Assembly (NCBI GenBank): GCA_023055355.1
Contig: JALJCS010000034.1
Span: 2,308,001 to 2,372,000, forward strand
Reading direction: 5' to 3'
Source of the DNA: Agelaius tricolor
Taxonomy: Eukaryota; Chordata; Aves; Passeriformes; Icteridae
DNA: 64,000 bases
The notes under the pieces are model-generated. The model saw only the letters and a program-made list of their open reading frames with translations, did no database searches and was not told the DNA's origin. How positions within the stretch are numbered: the stretch's first letter is position 1; every line of letters starts with the position of its first letter. This document shows positions 58,901 to 64,000 of this stretch, one piece after another. The position numbers and the translations under genes are program-made.

Positions 58901-61900
58901 TTTCAGGAAAGCCAGCAGGATGCTGAGTGTGTGAAGGCAAACAATAAAGCTCTACACTAAGATAAGTTTTCTTCCATATACAACGTACAGCTCAAAAACC
59001 AATTCTGAAATTAAGCAAGCACCAACAGTGCAGTTAGTAAACTGCCAAGTGCAGGTCTGCAGTTCAGTAAACTGAGTCATGAGGTATGGCTTGTTCCCAC
59101 CAATGGCACAGGCTTACATTTCCTAAGCAGCACGTAAGCAGCAAAGGAAAAAAGACACAAATTGAGAGTCTAGGGAAGGCTGGAAAAACATTGGATTTGG
59201 GAAGTGATGAACAGGAAGAAAGGAAGAAAAATAATACAGCCACACAAGCAAAGATCACAGTTAGCTTTCAATGCCAAAATGAAAGGCACTTCTACAAAAA
59301 AGACATCCAGGTGCAACACATGGTGATGCACGGCCTTGCTGGGGTGAACACACAAATGGTTCTGTCTTCCTTTAGATGAGCCAACATGAGGGTGTTTCTG
59401 CACTACAACTCTGTGGTCACACATTTTATTTATCTTCCTCCAAGAGCATATCCTTCTTCATACTCTAAGAATGCATTCCACAGCACTGTGTCTCTACAGC
59501 AGCCTTTATTCTGGCATTTCATGACATTTGGGTGATTGTATTTGAAACCTGACCGTTTGGAAAGGGGAAGAGGGGTGTTTGGAATGAAACTGATATAAGG
59601 TTTGGTCACCTGGGGCTTCTTTCTGCAGCAAAATAGAACCATAAATATATTTAAGAATCCTAAGTCAGAATCCTCAAGCGACCAGGGCCAAGAGACAACT
59701 ACACTGCTCTCTCACAAAGTCAAAGAGCTTTGGTCATTGTACCCACTAAACATGTCTGAGTGTCAGATCTACTTCTCCTGTGTCATGAAATTAAAGGTGA
59801 ATGAATTTATTGGCTTAAAATGTTCTGCTTAGTTCTCTGTTTCATATTTTTATGCTTATTTAGAAAAAAATAAATTCTTTGCTTGACAACACAGAGCTAT
59901 GTGCAAAATCAAAGAAAATTTTAAATGATCCCATGACCCAAATTAAGAGAGTTATGCTAATGTTCAAGGGGTCTAATATCAAACTGGAGAATACTTTTTC
60001 TATACTGATTTAGATACCAATAGTCCACTCTGGGGCCTGAACTAGCAGTCTACAAACCAATTTAACTTTGCCCACATCACTTGGAAAGGCTTCAAAAGTA
60101 GGCTTTAAACAAAATTAGTGCTGTAATGCTAATTGCAGAGTAATGTTCCTCTGGAATTTTGCTAGTGTTCTAGACACAACAATAAATCTTAAGATACCTG
60201 CCTTGAGTAGTTTGATGAATAATCTCAACTAGCCAAAGAGAAAAGTCTCTATAATAGCTATATGAAAAGCTAAATCACATTGATTATTTCACTAAGATTG
60301 AACTTGCTGCCAAGCTACAGGTTTTTCAAACACTAACTGAAGTCTTGAATACTATGCCAAGGAAGCCCTAGTAAGGCAGAAAAGTCAACACCTTAGGCTA
60401 AAAAATTTAAACCTCCAGGTATTTTACATTTTTGCAGACAGATCTGACACCTGCACCAGGTGGTCTTGGTTCTTTTATTCAGCTCTACCAGAACCAACCT
60501 TTCCCACCCCTGCCAGGAGTCCATATTATCTGCAAGGTTTTAGCCCTCTCAGAAAATTACTTCCCAACACCTTTGTTAAATGCCCTGTAGATCTACACAT
60601 AAAAATGAGTCCTCTGTATGTTGCCAGTTTAACTTCTGACAACACAAACCAAAGGCAACTCCTGGTGCAGAATGTTTGACACCCTGCACACTAAGAGCAG
60701 AAGGGGACAGCCTAGGCTTCTTGAGGCCAATGCCCTTCCAGACTCTCAATCTCATCCAGACTGCCTGTATGATATTAGCAAGGACTCTACGTGGTTGTGC
60801 TTGCCTCAGGATAGCTTCAGTTGAAAAAGATTTTCAAAAATATGTGAATGGGATTACATCAATCCATGAGACCACCACTCCTGTCGCGATTATTTTATTC
60901 ATTTAACCAAAAACTTTTGCTAATAAAAAGCTTTTCAGCTCCTGTTCATCACTGAGTGTTTGTGCCTGCCAATGAGATGGAAAAAAAAAAAATCAATTAC
61001 TGAAAATAATTGCTTACCCCAACATCTGCTCTTGGTTCCTTGTGATCAGGTAGGACACTGGTGCGGACCTGAGAGAAGGGAGGGGAAAAAAAAGATAAAA
61101 TCATTATATTTTTTGTTGCTGCTTTCCAAATTAGAATGAAAGAAGTGCTCATGGCCTTTCCTTCCTCATATTTTTGACATTTTGGAGATAAATTTAAATG
61201 GAGCTATATACATATAAATAATTTATAACAACTAGTAATTTAAGCATGATATTTGCTGGTTCCCATAAAGAAATTCTCTTACCACTATCCTTTTATCATT
61301 CTGATCTCTCCTGAGTCTCTAAAGGGAGAAAAGCTGTGTTCAGTAGTTCTTTTTCTAAAAGGAGATTTTTTTGCTCCAACTTGAGTGACAGAATACTTCA
61401 TCTAGAGGTGTTATCTGGAAACAAAACTTTCAGCCTCAAGTGAAAAGAGCACAGTACATCGAGAATTATTTTCCCAAGTAAGTACTTGCCTTTGCCAGCT
61501 GATCTGCAGCAGAAATCCTGATCCACAGCCTCAGTGTACGACCCTGCTTCCTTCAGACACTTGCTAAGCATCTCTGAGGTGAGAGATGTTTGTAGGCATT
61601 CAGAGAAGGAAAGCCTCTATATTCTCCCCCACACGGGACCTCCTGTTGTCCCTGTATTTTCAGCAAGGTGGAGCTACCCCTGTACTCAACTGCCTTCATT
61701 TCACAAGAGCAAGCATGGGATAATCCGACTTCCTTTTCTGTATTTCCCAAACCATAGTACAGGTTGGTATTTGGGTGTGTCTTCAGTGTCTCTATAATTT
61801 TATTGTTGAGTGGTGGTTGAGAACAGACAACGGATTTAACAGCAAAAATTAGATAGAAAATGTATAAGAAAACCTCTGTGACATCCCTGATGGCCTGCCT

Positions 61901-64000
61901 GGGCCAAAACCAGCCCTTTGGAATGATTTGCTGTTAAAAGCAATGCACAAGGGAGAATACACTGAGCATGCACACCTATTTGATTACCTAGCCTAAATAA
62001 CAGATAGTCATTCCCCAAGAGCAAATTTTAGCTTGATTTCCAAATATAACTCAAACTCATTTTGTAAATCTCTCTACAAAAGACTCATTTTTTTCCATGC
62101 CCTCAAAAGTGACCCTCAATTCTTCTATTCTAGCTGCAACTTAGTGCACAAAAAGAAACACTCCTTTAACGCAAAGATAATTTAATTGTCTCTCAGTTAT
62201 TCTGAACACATGTTGTTATAAAGCACCAATATAAAGGCTACCACAAAGACTTGACAAAGCAGAACCACAGCTTTTCTCAGTCAGCTCTTATCCCTTGATT
62301 TCCTACAGTGAGAACATCGCTTTCTCCACAAAAGCCTGGAGATAGTAAAAAATGCTATAATTAATTTAGTAAGGGACAGCATACTTTAGAAATCTGTGGG
62401 AGCCCTCGTATGGATGCAATTTTACATTTAGATTTTCCACACTAATACATTAGCAACTCCAAAGCATTTGGCAATCTACAGAAAACTAGTATGAAATGTT
62501 CAATAATGATATTTTTTTATCTGAAATTAACCTTTAAATGCTTTAAGCCCTGAATGAAAAAGAAATCACTGACATTTTCTTGTTGGTGATACTCATCTTT
62601 CCCTTTTGAAGCTGAGGAAATAACTTAGAGCAATCTGTTTCTTAAAAGAAAGATGGAGTATCAACACCAAACCAAAAATGCTGTGTGATTTTAAGGTGCT
62701 AAAAAGCTGTTCTATGTGCCAGCCTCACAGAAGTGTCATCTGGCCCAACAAGTGAGGTATTTATATTTTCTAATTATTATTATGGCTATTTATTCAAGTG
62801 AAATAAACTAATAACATAAGAATTAACATTCTTTTTCATAATTTACTTATGTATTCGTAACCCAACATCAGTTCAGCAAATATTTTTAAAAGTGTATATG
62901 TTTTTATATGATACTAAGATGTATTTCACAGCAAGAGAAAGCTAAAGTTTCTTTTACATACACTGAAATCAAGGAAATTCAACATTAATTTAGAATCAAA
63001 GAATATTAATTCCTTCTTTTGCTGGATAAAATGTCAGTTCAGGACAACATATTTCAGCTTTTCTGACCCAACACAGGCGTAGAAAGGAATGGCAACACCT
63101 GCTTAACCTAGAGTCTTCCATATAATAAAAGCATATTCCTGAATTTCAAATGGATTTAAAATAGAGAAAAAATTTCTGTTGCATTTTGCAGTACTTTTTG
63201 GTTCAGCTATGTTTGTTTGTTTTCATTTGGTTTTAACTGCTTTATAACGAGAAGCTGGAAAGTCAAATGTAACTCTGTTTTTTGTGGGACTGACATCAGA
63301 CTGTACCTCTCTTCTTCCCAAAATATATTTTGTTTAAAATTAAATCTAATGTCTTGATCCACGTGTGTGCAAATATACGTAATTTTAGAAACAGTTTTAC
63401 TATTTGACATTTATTAAAAGAGAAGCCCCATATGTGTATGTAAATGCATACATGGGTGGTACAGTCTGAACACTATCAGGTTGTCTGTTGGTTGAGTTCC
63501 TGAACAAACTCTCTGAATGCTGCCATTACTGGGGGATCATTATGGCATGTTCACATAGGTCTCATTATAAACATAAAGTCAGCTCATAAAAACTTATAAA
63601 ACATAAGAAACAAGTCAGTTCTAGTCCCAGTCCACAAAATAGAAGAGAAAAAATGGAGATAAATACAGAGGATTTGAAAGGTCAAATATCCTCCCAGTGC
63701 ACTTCTTGATTAAACAAACTGCCACACTTCTTAAAATCGTGTCATAAATCAACTTTTCCCCCCCGGCACCATCTAGAACAACTATAAAATATAAATGCAA
63801 ACAGAAAGTCAGATTTTATTCCCAAACGTCCACTACTCTGTAAGAGTTTCAGTTTTCTCATTATTTGCTCTAGGTTTTCCTGTGCAGAATGCAAACCTCT
63901 GAGTGGGGAGTTCATTTACAACCGGGGTAAGACCATACTTCCCAGGAATAGCACACACTACTGCTTTACCTCCCCAGACAAGAAGAAATCACAAGGGCAC
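1..64000 (-). CDS. INPP4B: INPP4B, inositol-polyphosphate 4-phosphatase type II, internal part of the gene (11 exons)
   Basis: The whole window lies inside one minus-strand gene. Eleven exons with AG acceptors and GT donors join in one frame, giving 1,345 nt or about 448 codons. Diagnostic peptides include [15 protein letters not shown]-like [53 protein letters not shown] and [15 protein letters not shown]. All match the vertebrate INPP4B family; INPP4A differs at these places (for example [20 protein letters not shown]). The enzyme removes the 4-phosphate of PtdIns(3,4)P2 to give PtdIns(3)P, which restrains PI3K-AKT signalling at the plasma membrane and on endosomes. The window covers the end of the C2 domain and the central region. 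The catalytic CX5R exon, the start codon, promoter and stop codon are outside it. Intron phases from 5' to 3' are 0,2,0,1,2,1,1,2,0,0, then 1 after the last exon. Assignment rests on remembered family sequence, not on a database search. Confidence 0.95.
2533..2677 (-). CDS. INPP4B: INPP4B exon K, 145 nt (last exon in the window)
   Basis: It reads [20 protein letters not shown] then [20 protein letters not shown] and DCKVLHTG plus one base. DRVWANVxKSLNCxIAMVD is nearly identical to mammalian INPP4B, while INPP4A has EKVWLNVDKSLECIIQRVD. The tail after LLEKD is a variable acidic linker. The acceptor is TTTTCAG with a 22-T tract about 38 nt upstream. The 3' end holds two possible donors three bases apart, GTGGTAAGC: the inner GTAAGC gives the end at 2533, while GTGGTA would give 2536. 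Both leave phase 1, so the choice adds or removes one residue. Confidence 0.94.
2678..8217 (-). other. INPP4B: INPP4B intron between exons J and K, 5.5 kb
   Basis: AT-rich intron. Apart from the A/T homopolymer next to the exon K acceptor, I recognise nothing. A 148-codon plus-strand frame at 4871-5317 has no family resemblance and is treated as chance. Confidence 0.8.
2715..2736. repeat. 22-bp poly(A) tract
   Basis: A run of A on the plus strand and so T in gene sense. It lies 38 nt upstream of the exon K acceptor and could serve as part of the polypyrimidine region. Confidence 0.95.
8218..8430 (-). CDS. INPP4B: INPP4B exon J, 213 nt
   Basis: This 71-codon exon is phase 0-0. It starts [20 protein letters not shown] then [12 protein letters not shown], passes through a variable polar linker, and ends [16 protein letters not shown]. 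The helical [18 protein letters not shown] block and the acidic EYDEEEW end are conserved. The linker (about residues 32-55 of the exon) is divergent and appears a few residues longer than the human one I remember. R-Q-D-S-I-P at 8265-8248 fits an RxxSxP phospho-motif. The acceptor is TTTCCTAG and the donor is GTAAGT. Confidence 0.96.
8431..13643 (-). other. INPP4B: INPP4B intron between exons I and J, 5.2 kb
   Basis: No exon or clear repeat recognised. Stretches at about 9130-9690 and 11930-12480 are somewhat richer in GC and carry long chance frames (171 and 129 codons) without motifs. They may be decayed repeats. Confidence 0.75.
13644..13821 (-). CDS. INPP4B: INPP4B exon I, 178 nt
   Basis: It completes an asparagine and reads [40 protein letters not shown], then [19 protein letters not shown], ending in phase 0. 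Mammalian INPP4B has [20 protein letters not shown] here. The acceptor is TATCACAG, which has only a short local pyrimidine run. However, a 48-T tract in minus sense (13912-13959) lies 91 nt upstream of it. The donor is GTAAGA. The segment is strongly helical and forms part of the central region between the C2 and phosphatase domains. Confidence 0.96.
13912..13959. repeat. 48-bp poly(A) tract
   Basis: An uninterrupted run of A on the plus strand, read as T in the direction of INPP4B. It lies 91 nt upstream of the exon I acceptor. Such a run is highly unstable in length, and its assembled length may not be exact. Confidence 0.97.
16900..17605 (+). mobile_element. GC-rich LTR-like repeat, copy 1
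   Basis: A CpG-rich core (17170-17400) with GCGCCACAGCGCCCCCTGC and CCGTGCCCGGAACTGC is followed by a TG run. A tail then reads ATGTCTTTGCCTAAAAGCCC, GGAGGGTAGGGGGTTATATT and CCTGCCTTCCTTGGCAG. The same blocks in the same order recur at 53.5-53.97 kb. I associate this tail with a passerine endogenous-retrovirus LTR, but no gag-pol coding is visible and both ends are uncertain. Upstream sequence from about 16610 may belong to the same insertion. A plus-strand frame starting at the GCCGCCATGG near 17206 has no known domain. Confidence 0.6.
17421..17452. repeat. TG-rich microsatellite
   Basis: Imperfect GTGTGTGT and TATGTGTGTAT units inside the copy 1 LTR-like repeat, at the place where copy 2 has no such run. 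Confidence 0.8.
22118..22390 (-). mobile_element. CR1 LINE, 3' end
   Basis: On the minus strand it shows CATTGGAACTTGCCAGAGAA, GGAGTCATCATCCCTGGAAG and the terminal TTGGACTCGATGATCTTGG with an AATGATTCA end, all typical of the avian CR1 tail. It is truncated at its 5' side near 22390 and is in the same orientation as INPP4B. Confidence 0.9.
22574..22682 (-). CDS. INPP4B: INPP4B exon H, 109 nt
   Basis: It completes an aspartate codon and reads [20 protein letters not shown] then [15 protein letters not shown] plus AA of the next codon. [20 protein letters not shown] is among the most conserved stretches of the central region. INPP4A carries [20 protein letters not shown] here, and the bird residues are the INPP4B ones. 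The acceptor is TTCCAG and the donor is GTAAGTA, a strong site. A minus-oriented CR1 begins about 190 nt downstream. Confidence 0.96.
22683..26978 (-). other. INPP4B: INPP4B intron between exons G and H, 4.3 kb
   Basis: It holds an old CR1-type remnant at 23030-23345. An unassigned GC-richer block lies at about 24280-24720; its frames on both strands show no family motif. Confidence 0.75.
23030..23345 (+). repeat. Ancient CR1-type remnant (amniote-age family)
   Basis: The order of motifs AGAGTCAAAAGAGACCATTA, TCCTGCATCAAGCTTGT, GGTTGAGTGAAGGCATCT, CTAATCTTGATTAAAAGATTTCAAGTGA (split here only as a description), TTCTAGTTTGAATTTG and GAGCCCTGCTCT resembles an old CR1 family that I recall from turtle and crocodilian genomes. 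It is strongly diverged, as expected for an insertion older than birds. In the usual CR1 sense it reads on the minus strand; the listed motifs are given as on the plus strand. Confidence 0.65.
26979..27083 (-). CDS. INPP4B: INPP4B exon G, 105 nt
   Basis: The exon completes a glycine and reads [20 protein letters not shown] then [14 protein letters not shown] plus one base. It matches the mammalian [20 protein letters not shown] and LHLQRMQVHSP segments. The lysine-serine-rich start followed by a LEFxPxNLHxQRM core is common to both 4-phosphatases. The acceptor is TTTTTCAG and the donor is GTAAAG. Confidence 0.95.
27084..30007 (-). other. INPP4B: INPP4B intron between exons F and G, 2.9 kb
   Basis: It contains a plus-oriented CR1 3' end (29475-29909), inserted against the direction of the gene. 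A short piece at 29197-29240 (ACTGGGTTAGAC motif) resembles an ancient amniote repeat. The remainder is unremarkable. Confidence 0.75.
29475..29909 (+). mobile_element. CR1 LINE, 3' end with internal deletions
   Basis: The plus strand follows the avian CR1 3' region from CATCCAGCTCTGGGCTCCCA, through GGACATGGACCTGTTGGAG and CACTGGAACAGGTTGCCCAG, to the closing AAGGTCCCTTCCAATCC and GATTCTAAG. It is shorter than consensus because of internal deletions in the middle. It is non-coding, 5'-truncated and antisense to INPP4B. Its 3' end lies about 100 nt from the exon F donor. Confidence 0.93.
30008..30138 (-). CDS. INPP4B: INPP4B exon F, 131 nt
   Basis: After completing an arginine codon the exon reads [20 protein letters not shown] and [20 protein letters not shown] and KHT plus one base. 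It matches mammalian [20 protein letters not shown]. The predicted secondary structure is helical, with heptad-like leucines. The acceptor is GTACAG and the donor is GTAGGA, moderately weak. A plus-strand CR1 (29475-29909) ends about 100 nt from the donor, in the following intron. Confidence 0.95.
33975..34200 (+). mobile_element. Probable solo LTR
   Basis: The segment has the layout of a retroviral LTR: two CCAAT-type boxes (ATTGGCTGG inverted at about 34025 and AGCCAATGAGG at about 34057), a TATA-like TACATAAGG, and an AATAAA signal in CTCGGAATAAAATAATG about 80 nt further on. GC content is higher than in its surroundings. I see no TG...CA boundaries or target-site duplication that I would defend. 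Confidence 0.45.
35043..35113. repeat. A-rich purine tract with G interruptions
   Basis: Some 70 bases are only A and G, mostly A8-10 blocks separated by single G. It is a decayed poly(A) or GA-type simple repeat. Confidence 0.93.
37693..37710. repeat. 18-bp poly(A) tract
   Basis: Pure A run. A second one, 15 bp, occurs at 37838-37852, on the other side of the small CR1 fragment. Confidence 0.93.
37762..37805 (+). mobile_element. CR1 LINE, terminal 3' fragment
   Basis: The sequence CTTAAAGGTCTCTTCCAACC followed by AATTCTGTCATTCTGTGA is the last about 45 nt of a CR1 element, including its terminal near-8-bp repeats. Confidence 0.8.
40616..40763 (-). CDS. INPP4B: INPP4B exon E, 148 nt
   Basis: The exon completes a valine codon, then reads [20 protein letters not shown] and [20 protein letters not shown] and LHIKEDMR plus two bases. 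The [12 protein letters not shown] and REQMxExxLSxHxP motifs are shared, in diverged form, with INPP4A (RMYRFPTTDGN, LEQMAESVLSLHVP), so this is a core family segment. The acceptor is CTTTGCAG and the donor is GTAAGG. It follows the longest intron boundary region and precedes a 10.5-kb intron. Confidence 0.95.
43154..43196. repeat. Tandem duplication, 23-bp period
   Basis: AGAAAACCCATCACAACTGC occurs at 43154-43173 and again, identical, at 43177-43196. Two copies only. Confidence 0.9.
45045..45063. repeat. 19-bp poly(A) tract
   Basis: Pure A run in intron; no neighbouring element explains it. Confidence 0.93.
45424..45595. repeat. Possible ancient amniote repeat remnant
   Basis: The phrase ACACTGGGTTAGATCAAATCC followed by CCACTGGCCCCTGTACC resembles the 'actgggtcagaccaa...gtccatc' region of an old amniote CR1-like family. 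A shorter relative, ATACTGGGTTAGAC, occurs near 29218. Divergence is high, so the assignment is tentative. Confidence 0.35.
46576..46648 (-). CDS. INPP4B: INPP4B exon D, 73 nt
   Basis: Translation is [18 protein letters not shown] then LPSLNA plus one base. It begins in phase 0 after acceptor TTTGCAG and ends in phase 1 before a strong GTAAGA donor. It matches mammalian CALVCECTAPESVSGKDN, with CTA and SGKDNLP kept. It lies in the linker after the C2 domain. I know of no catalytic or binding residue in this segment. The sequence diverges more from mammals here than in the flanking exons. Confidence 0.92.
46649..48661 (-). other. INPP4B: INPP4B intron between exons C and D, 2.0 kb
   Basis: The shortest complete intron. 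It has AT-rich runs such as TTATTTATTTATTTA near 46950. I see no repeat element or exon. Confidence 0.8.
48662..48773 (-). CDS. INPP4B: INPP4B exon C, 112 nt
   Basis: The exon completes the split arginine (AG+A) and then reads [20 protein letters not shown], followed by an acidic stretch [17 protein letters not shown]. It ends in phase 0. The TVGTIEV strand is the last C2-domain strand; the acidic tail begins the linker to the central region. The acceptor follows a 13-T tract (48778-48790, seen as A on the plus strand) and reads TTCCAG. The donor is GTAGAA, clearly weaker than the GTAAG sites of the neighbouring exons. Skipping this exon would shift the frame. Confidence 0.93.
48778..48790. 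repeat. INPP4B: 13-bp poly(A) tract forming the exon C polypyrimidine tract
   Basis: In gene sense this is T13 followed by CCAG at the exon C acceptor, so it directly forms the pyrimidine tract. Confidence 0.93.
49778..49865 (-). mobile_element. CR1 LINE, short 3' fragment
   Basis: Plus-strand TCATAAAATCATAAAACCACA followed by GAGTTGAAAGGGACCCATTA is the reverse complement of a CR1 tail with its TCTATGAT-type terminal repeats. It is diverged, and the boundary on the right is uncertain. Confidence 0.75.
51244..51256. repeat. Short CA microsatellite
   Basis: About six CA units, in the intron between exons B and C. Confidence 0.8.
52900..53975 (+). mobile_element. GC-rich LTR-like repeat, copy 2
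   Basis: The 3' half repeats copy 1: CGCCACAGCGCCCCCTGCGG, GTGCCCGGAACTGCCCC, CATATCTTTGCCCGAGAGCC, GGAGGGAGGGGGTTTATATT and GCCTTCCCTAGCAGACACCT. The left half (from about 52900), with GGAGTTGGGTTTTCTCTGTT and a run of GGGGGCA units near 53215-53275, probably belongs to the same insertion. Its start is a guess. A 197-codon minus frame (52863-53456) lies over it without any retroviral motif. It is antisense to INPP4B. Confidence 0.6.
57120..57575 (-). mobile_element. CR1 LINE, 3' end
   Basis: Read on the minus strand it gives the CR1 3' region, including GTTCCTCATC-reversed GATGAGGAACAGCTGAGGGA, GGCTCAGTGGAGACCCTGTC, CACTGGAACAGGCTGCCCAG and the end TTAAAGGTC-like sequence before AGTTCTATGAT. 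It is 5'-truncated. It is in the same orientation as INPP4B and lies about 60 nt from the exon B donor. Confidence 0.92.
57637..57716 (-). CDS. INPP4B: INPP4B exon B, 80 nt (C2 domain)
   Basis: The exon reads [20 protein letters not shown] then QLTLTL plus two bases of an arginine codon. It starts in phase 0 after acceptor TTTCTAG and ends CTCAG before donor GTAAGTG, a near-consensus site. It corresponds to mammalian [20 protein letters not shown], a late beta-strand pair of the N-terminal C2 domain that contributes lipid binding and membrane targeting. A CR1 element (57120-57575) sits about 60 nt downstream in the following intron. Confidence 0.94.
57717..61017 (-). other. INPP4B: INPP4B intron between exons A and B, 3.3 kb
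   Basis: No repeat or extra exon recognised. Frames at 59086-59379 and 59430-59642 have no motif and no splice context. Confidence 0.75.
61018..61068 (-). CDS. INPP4B: INPP4B exon A, 51 nt (C2-domain loop)
   Basis: This is the most 5' certain exon in the window. It encodes [17 protein letters not shown], 17 codons, phase 0 at both ends. The acceptor is CTCTCAG and the donor is GTAAGC. Mammalian INPP4B has a closely similar stretch after YDVKDKSHDT. INPP4A, as I recall it, passes from YDVKDRSQGT straight to the strand equivalent to the next exon, so this exon is a paralogue-specific insertion in the C2 domain. Because it is a multiple of three with phase 0-0, skipping it would keep the frame. 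The preceding exon, which should end in the YDVKD segment, was not found up to 64000 and must lie further upstream. Confidence 0.93.
61069..64000 (-). other. INPP4B: INPP4B intron upstream of exon A (incomplete)
   Basis: It contains the candidate microexon at 61283-61318. I searched for the expected preceding YDVKD exon and did not find it, so it lies beyond the window. No mobile element recognised. Confidence 0.7.
61283..61318 (-). CDS. INPP4B: Candidate 36-nt in-frame INPP4B cassette microexon
   Basis: Upstream of exon A lies an open stretch of 12 codons, [12 protein letters not shown]. It is preceded by a good acceptor (pyrimidine run CTTTTCTCCCTTTAG) and followed by a strong donor, GTAAGAG. 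It is phase 0-0, so it can be inserted before VRTSVLPD without breaking frame. It is 214 nt from exon A. The mammalian protein I recall has no counterpart between SHDT and VRTS. The peptide is strongly charged (five basic, two acidic residues), plausible for a surface loop of a membrane-binding C2 domain. It could be a chance pair of splice-like signals; there is no transcript evidence. Confidence 0.4.

Noticed and set aside
63972..64000. Possible upstream INPP4B exon at the window edge: a GGTAAAG-type donor after a frame reading CDFFLSGE in minus sense, loosely like the LFLTG segment.
   Set aside because: Only nine residues are visible and just FLxG agrees. The YDVKD segment that should follow was not found between it and exon A. 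Too weak to annotate.
1..64000. INPP4A as the identity of the gene.
   Set aside because: Key segments ([41 protein letters not shown], exon A) follow INPP4B; INPP4A as I recall has clearly different residues at each.
1..64000. An undescribed multi-gene system, CRISPR array or prokaryotic element.
   Set aside because: Nothing beyond one intron-rich animal gene and its repeats is supported; no clustered direct repeats with spacers and no second gene.

Overview
The window is vertebrate nuclear DNA, almost certainly from a bird and probably a songbird. It is AT-rich and intron-dominated, with GT-AG exons on one strand. Its interspersed repeats are mainly 3' ends of CR1 LINEs, the hallmark bird retrotransposon, plus two GC-rich LTR-like copies of a type I associate with passerines. 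There are no bacterial operons, CRISPR arrays or phage genes.

The only protein-coding gene I can support is INPP4B (type II inositol-polyphosphate 4-phosphatase), on the minus strand. Eleven exons read from high to low coordinates: 61068-61018, 57716-57637, 48773-48662, 46648-46576, 40763-40616, 30138-30008, 27083-26979, 22682-22574, 13821-13644, 8430-8218 and 2677-2533. Every junction keeps frame. Together they give 1,345 nt, about 448 codons, running from the end of the N-terminal C2 domain through the central region. They correspond roughly to residues 125-570 of the 924-residue mammalian protein. The 5' exons lie beyond position 64000. The 3' exons, including the catalytic CKSAKDRT exon, lie before position 1. 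Paralogue INPP4A is excluded because the central sequence follows INPP4B and not INPP4A.

The rest is intron. Its contents by position are: CR1 3' ends at 22118-22390 (-), 29475-29909 (+), 37762-37805 (+), 49778-49865 (-) and 57120-57575 (-); older amniote-type CR1 or related remnants at 23030-23345 and 45424-45595; two GC-rich related LTR-like repeats near 16.9-17.6 kb and 52.9-54.0 kb; a probable solo LTR near 33.97-34.2 kb; and homopolymer or simple tracts, several beside splice acceptors.

The most interesting observation is a candidate 36-nt in-frame cassette microexon (61318-61283, minus) with strong splice signals. It lies 214 nt upstream of the 51-nt exon at 61068-61018. That 51-nt exon is itself the segment that INPP4B has and INPP4A lacks in the C2 domain. 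I found no independent undescribed system; the remaining open reading frames look like chance or repeat-derived frames.
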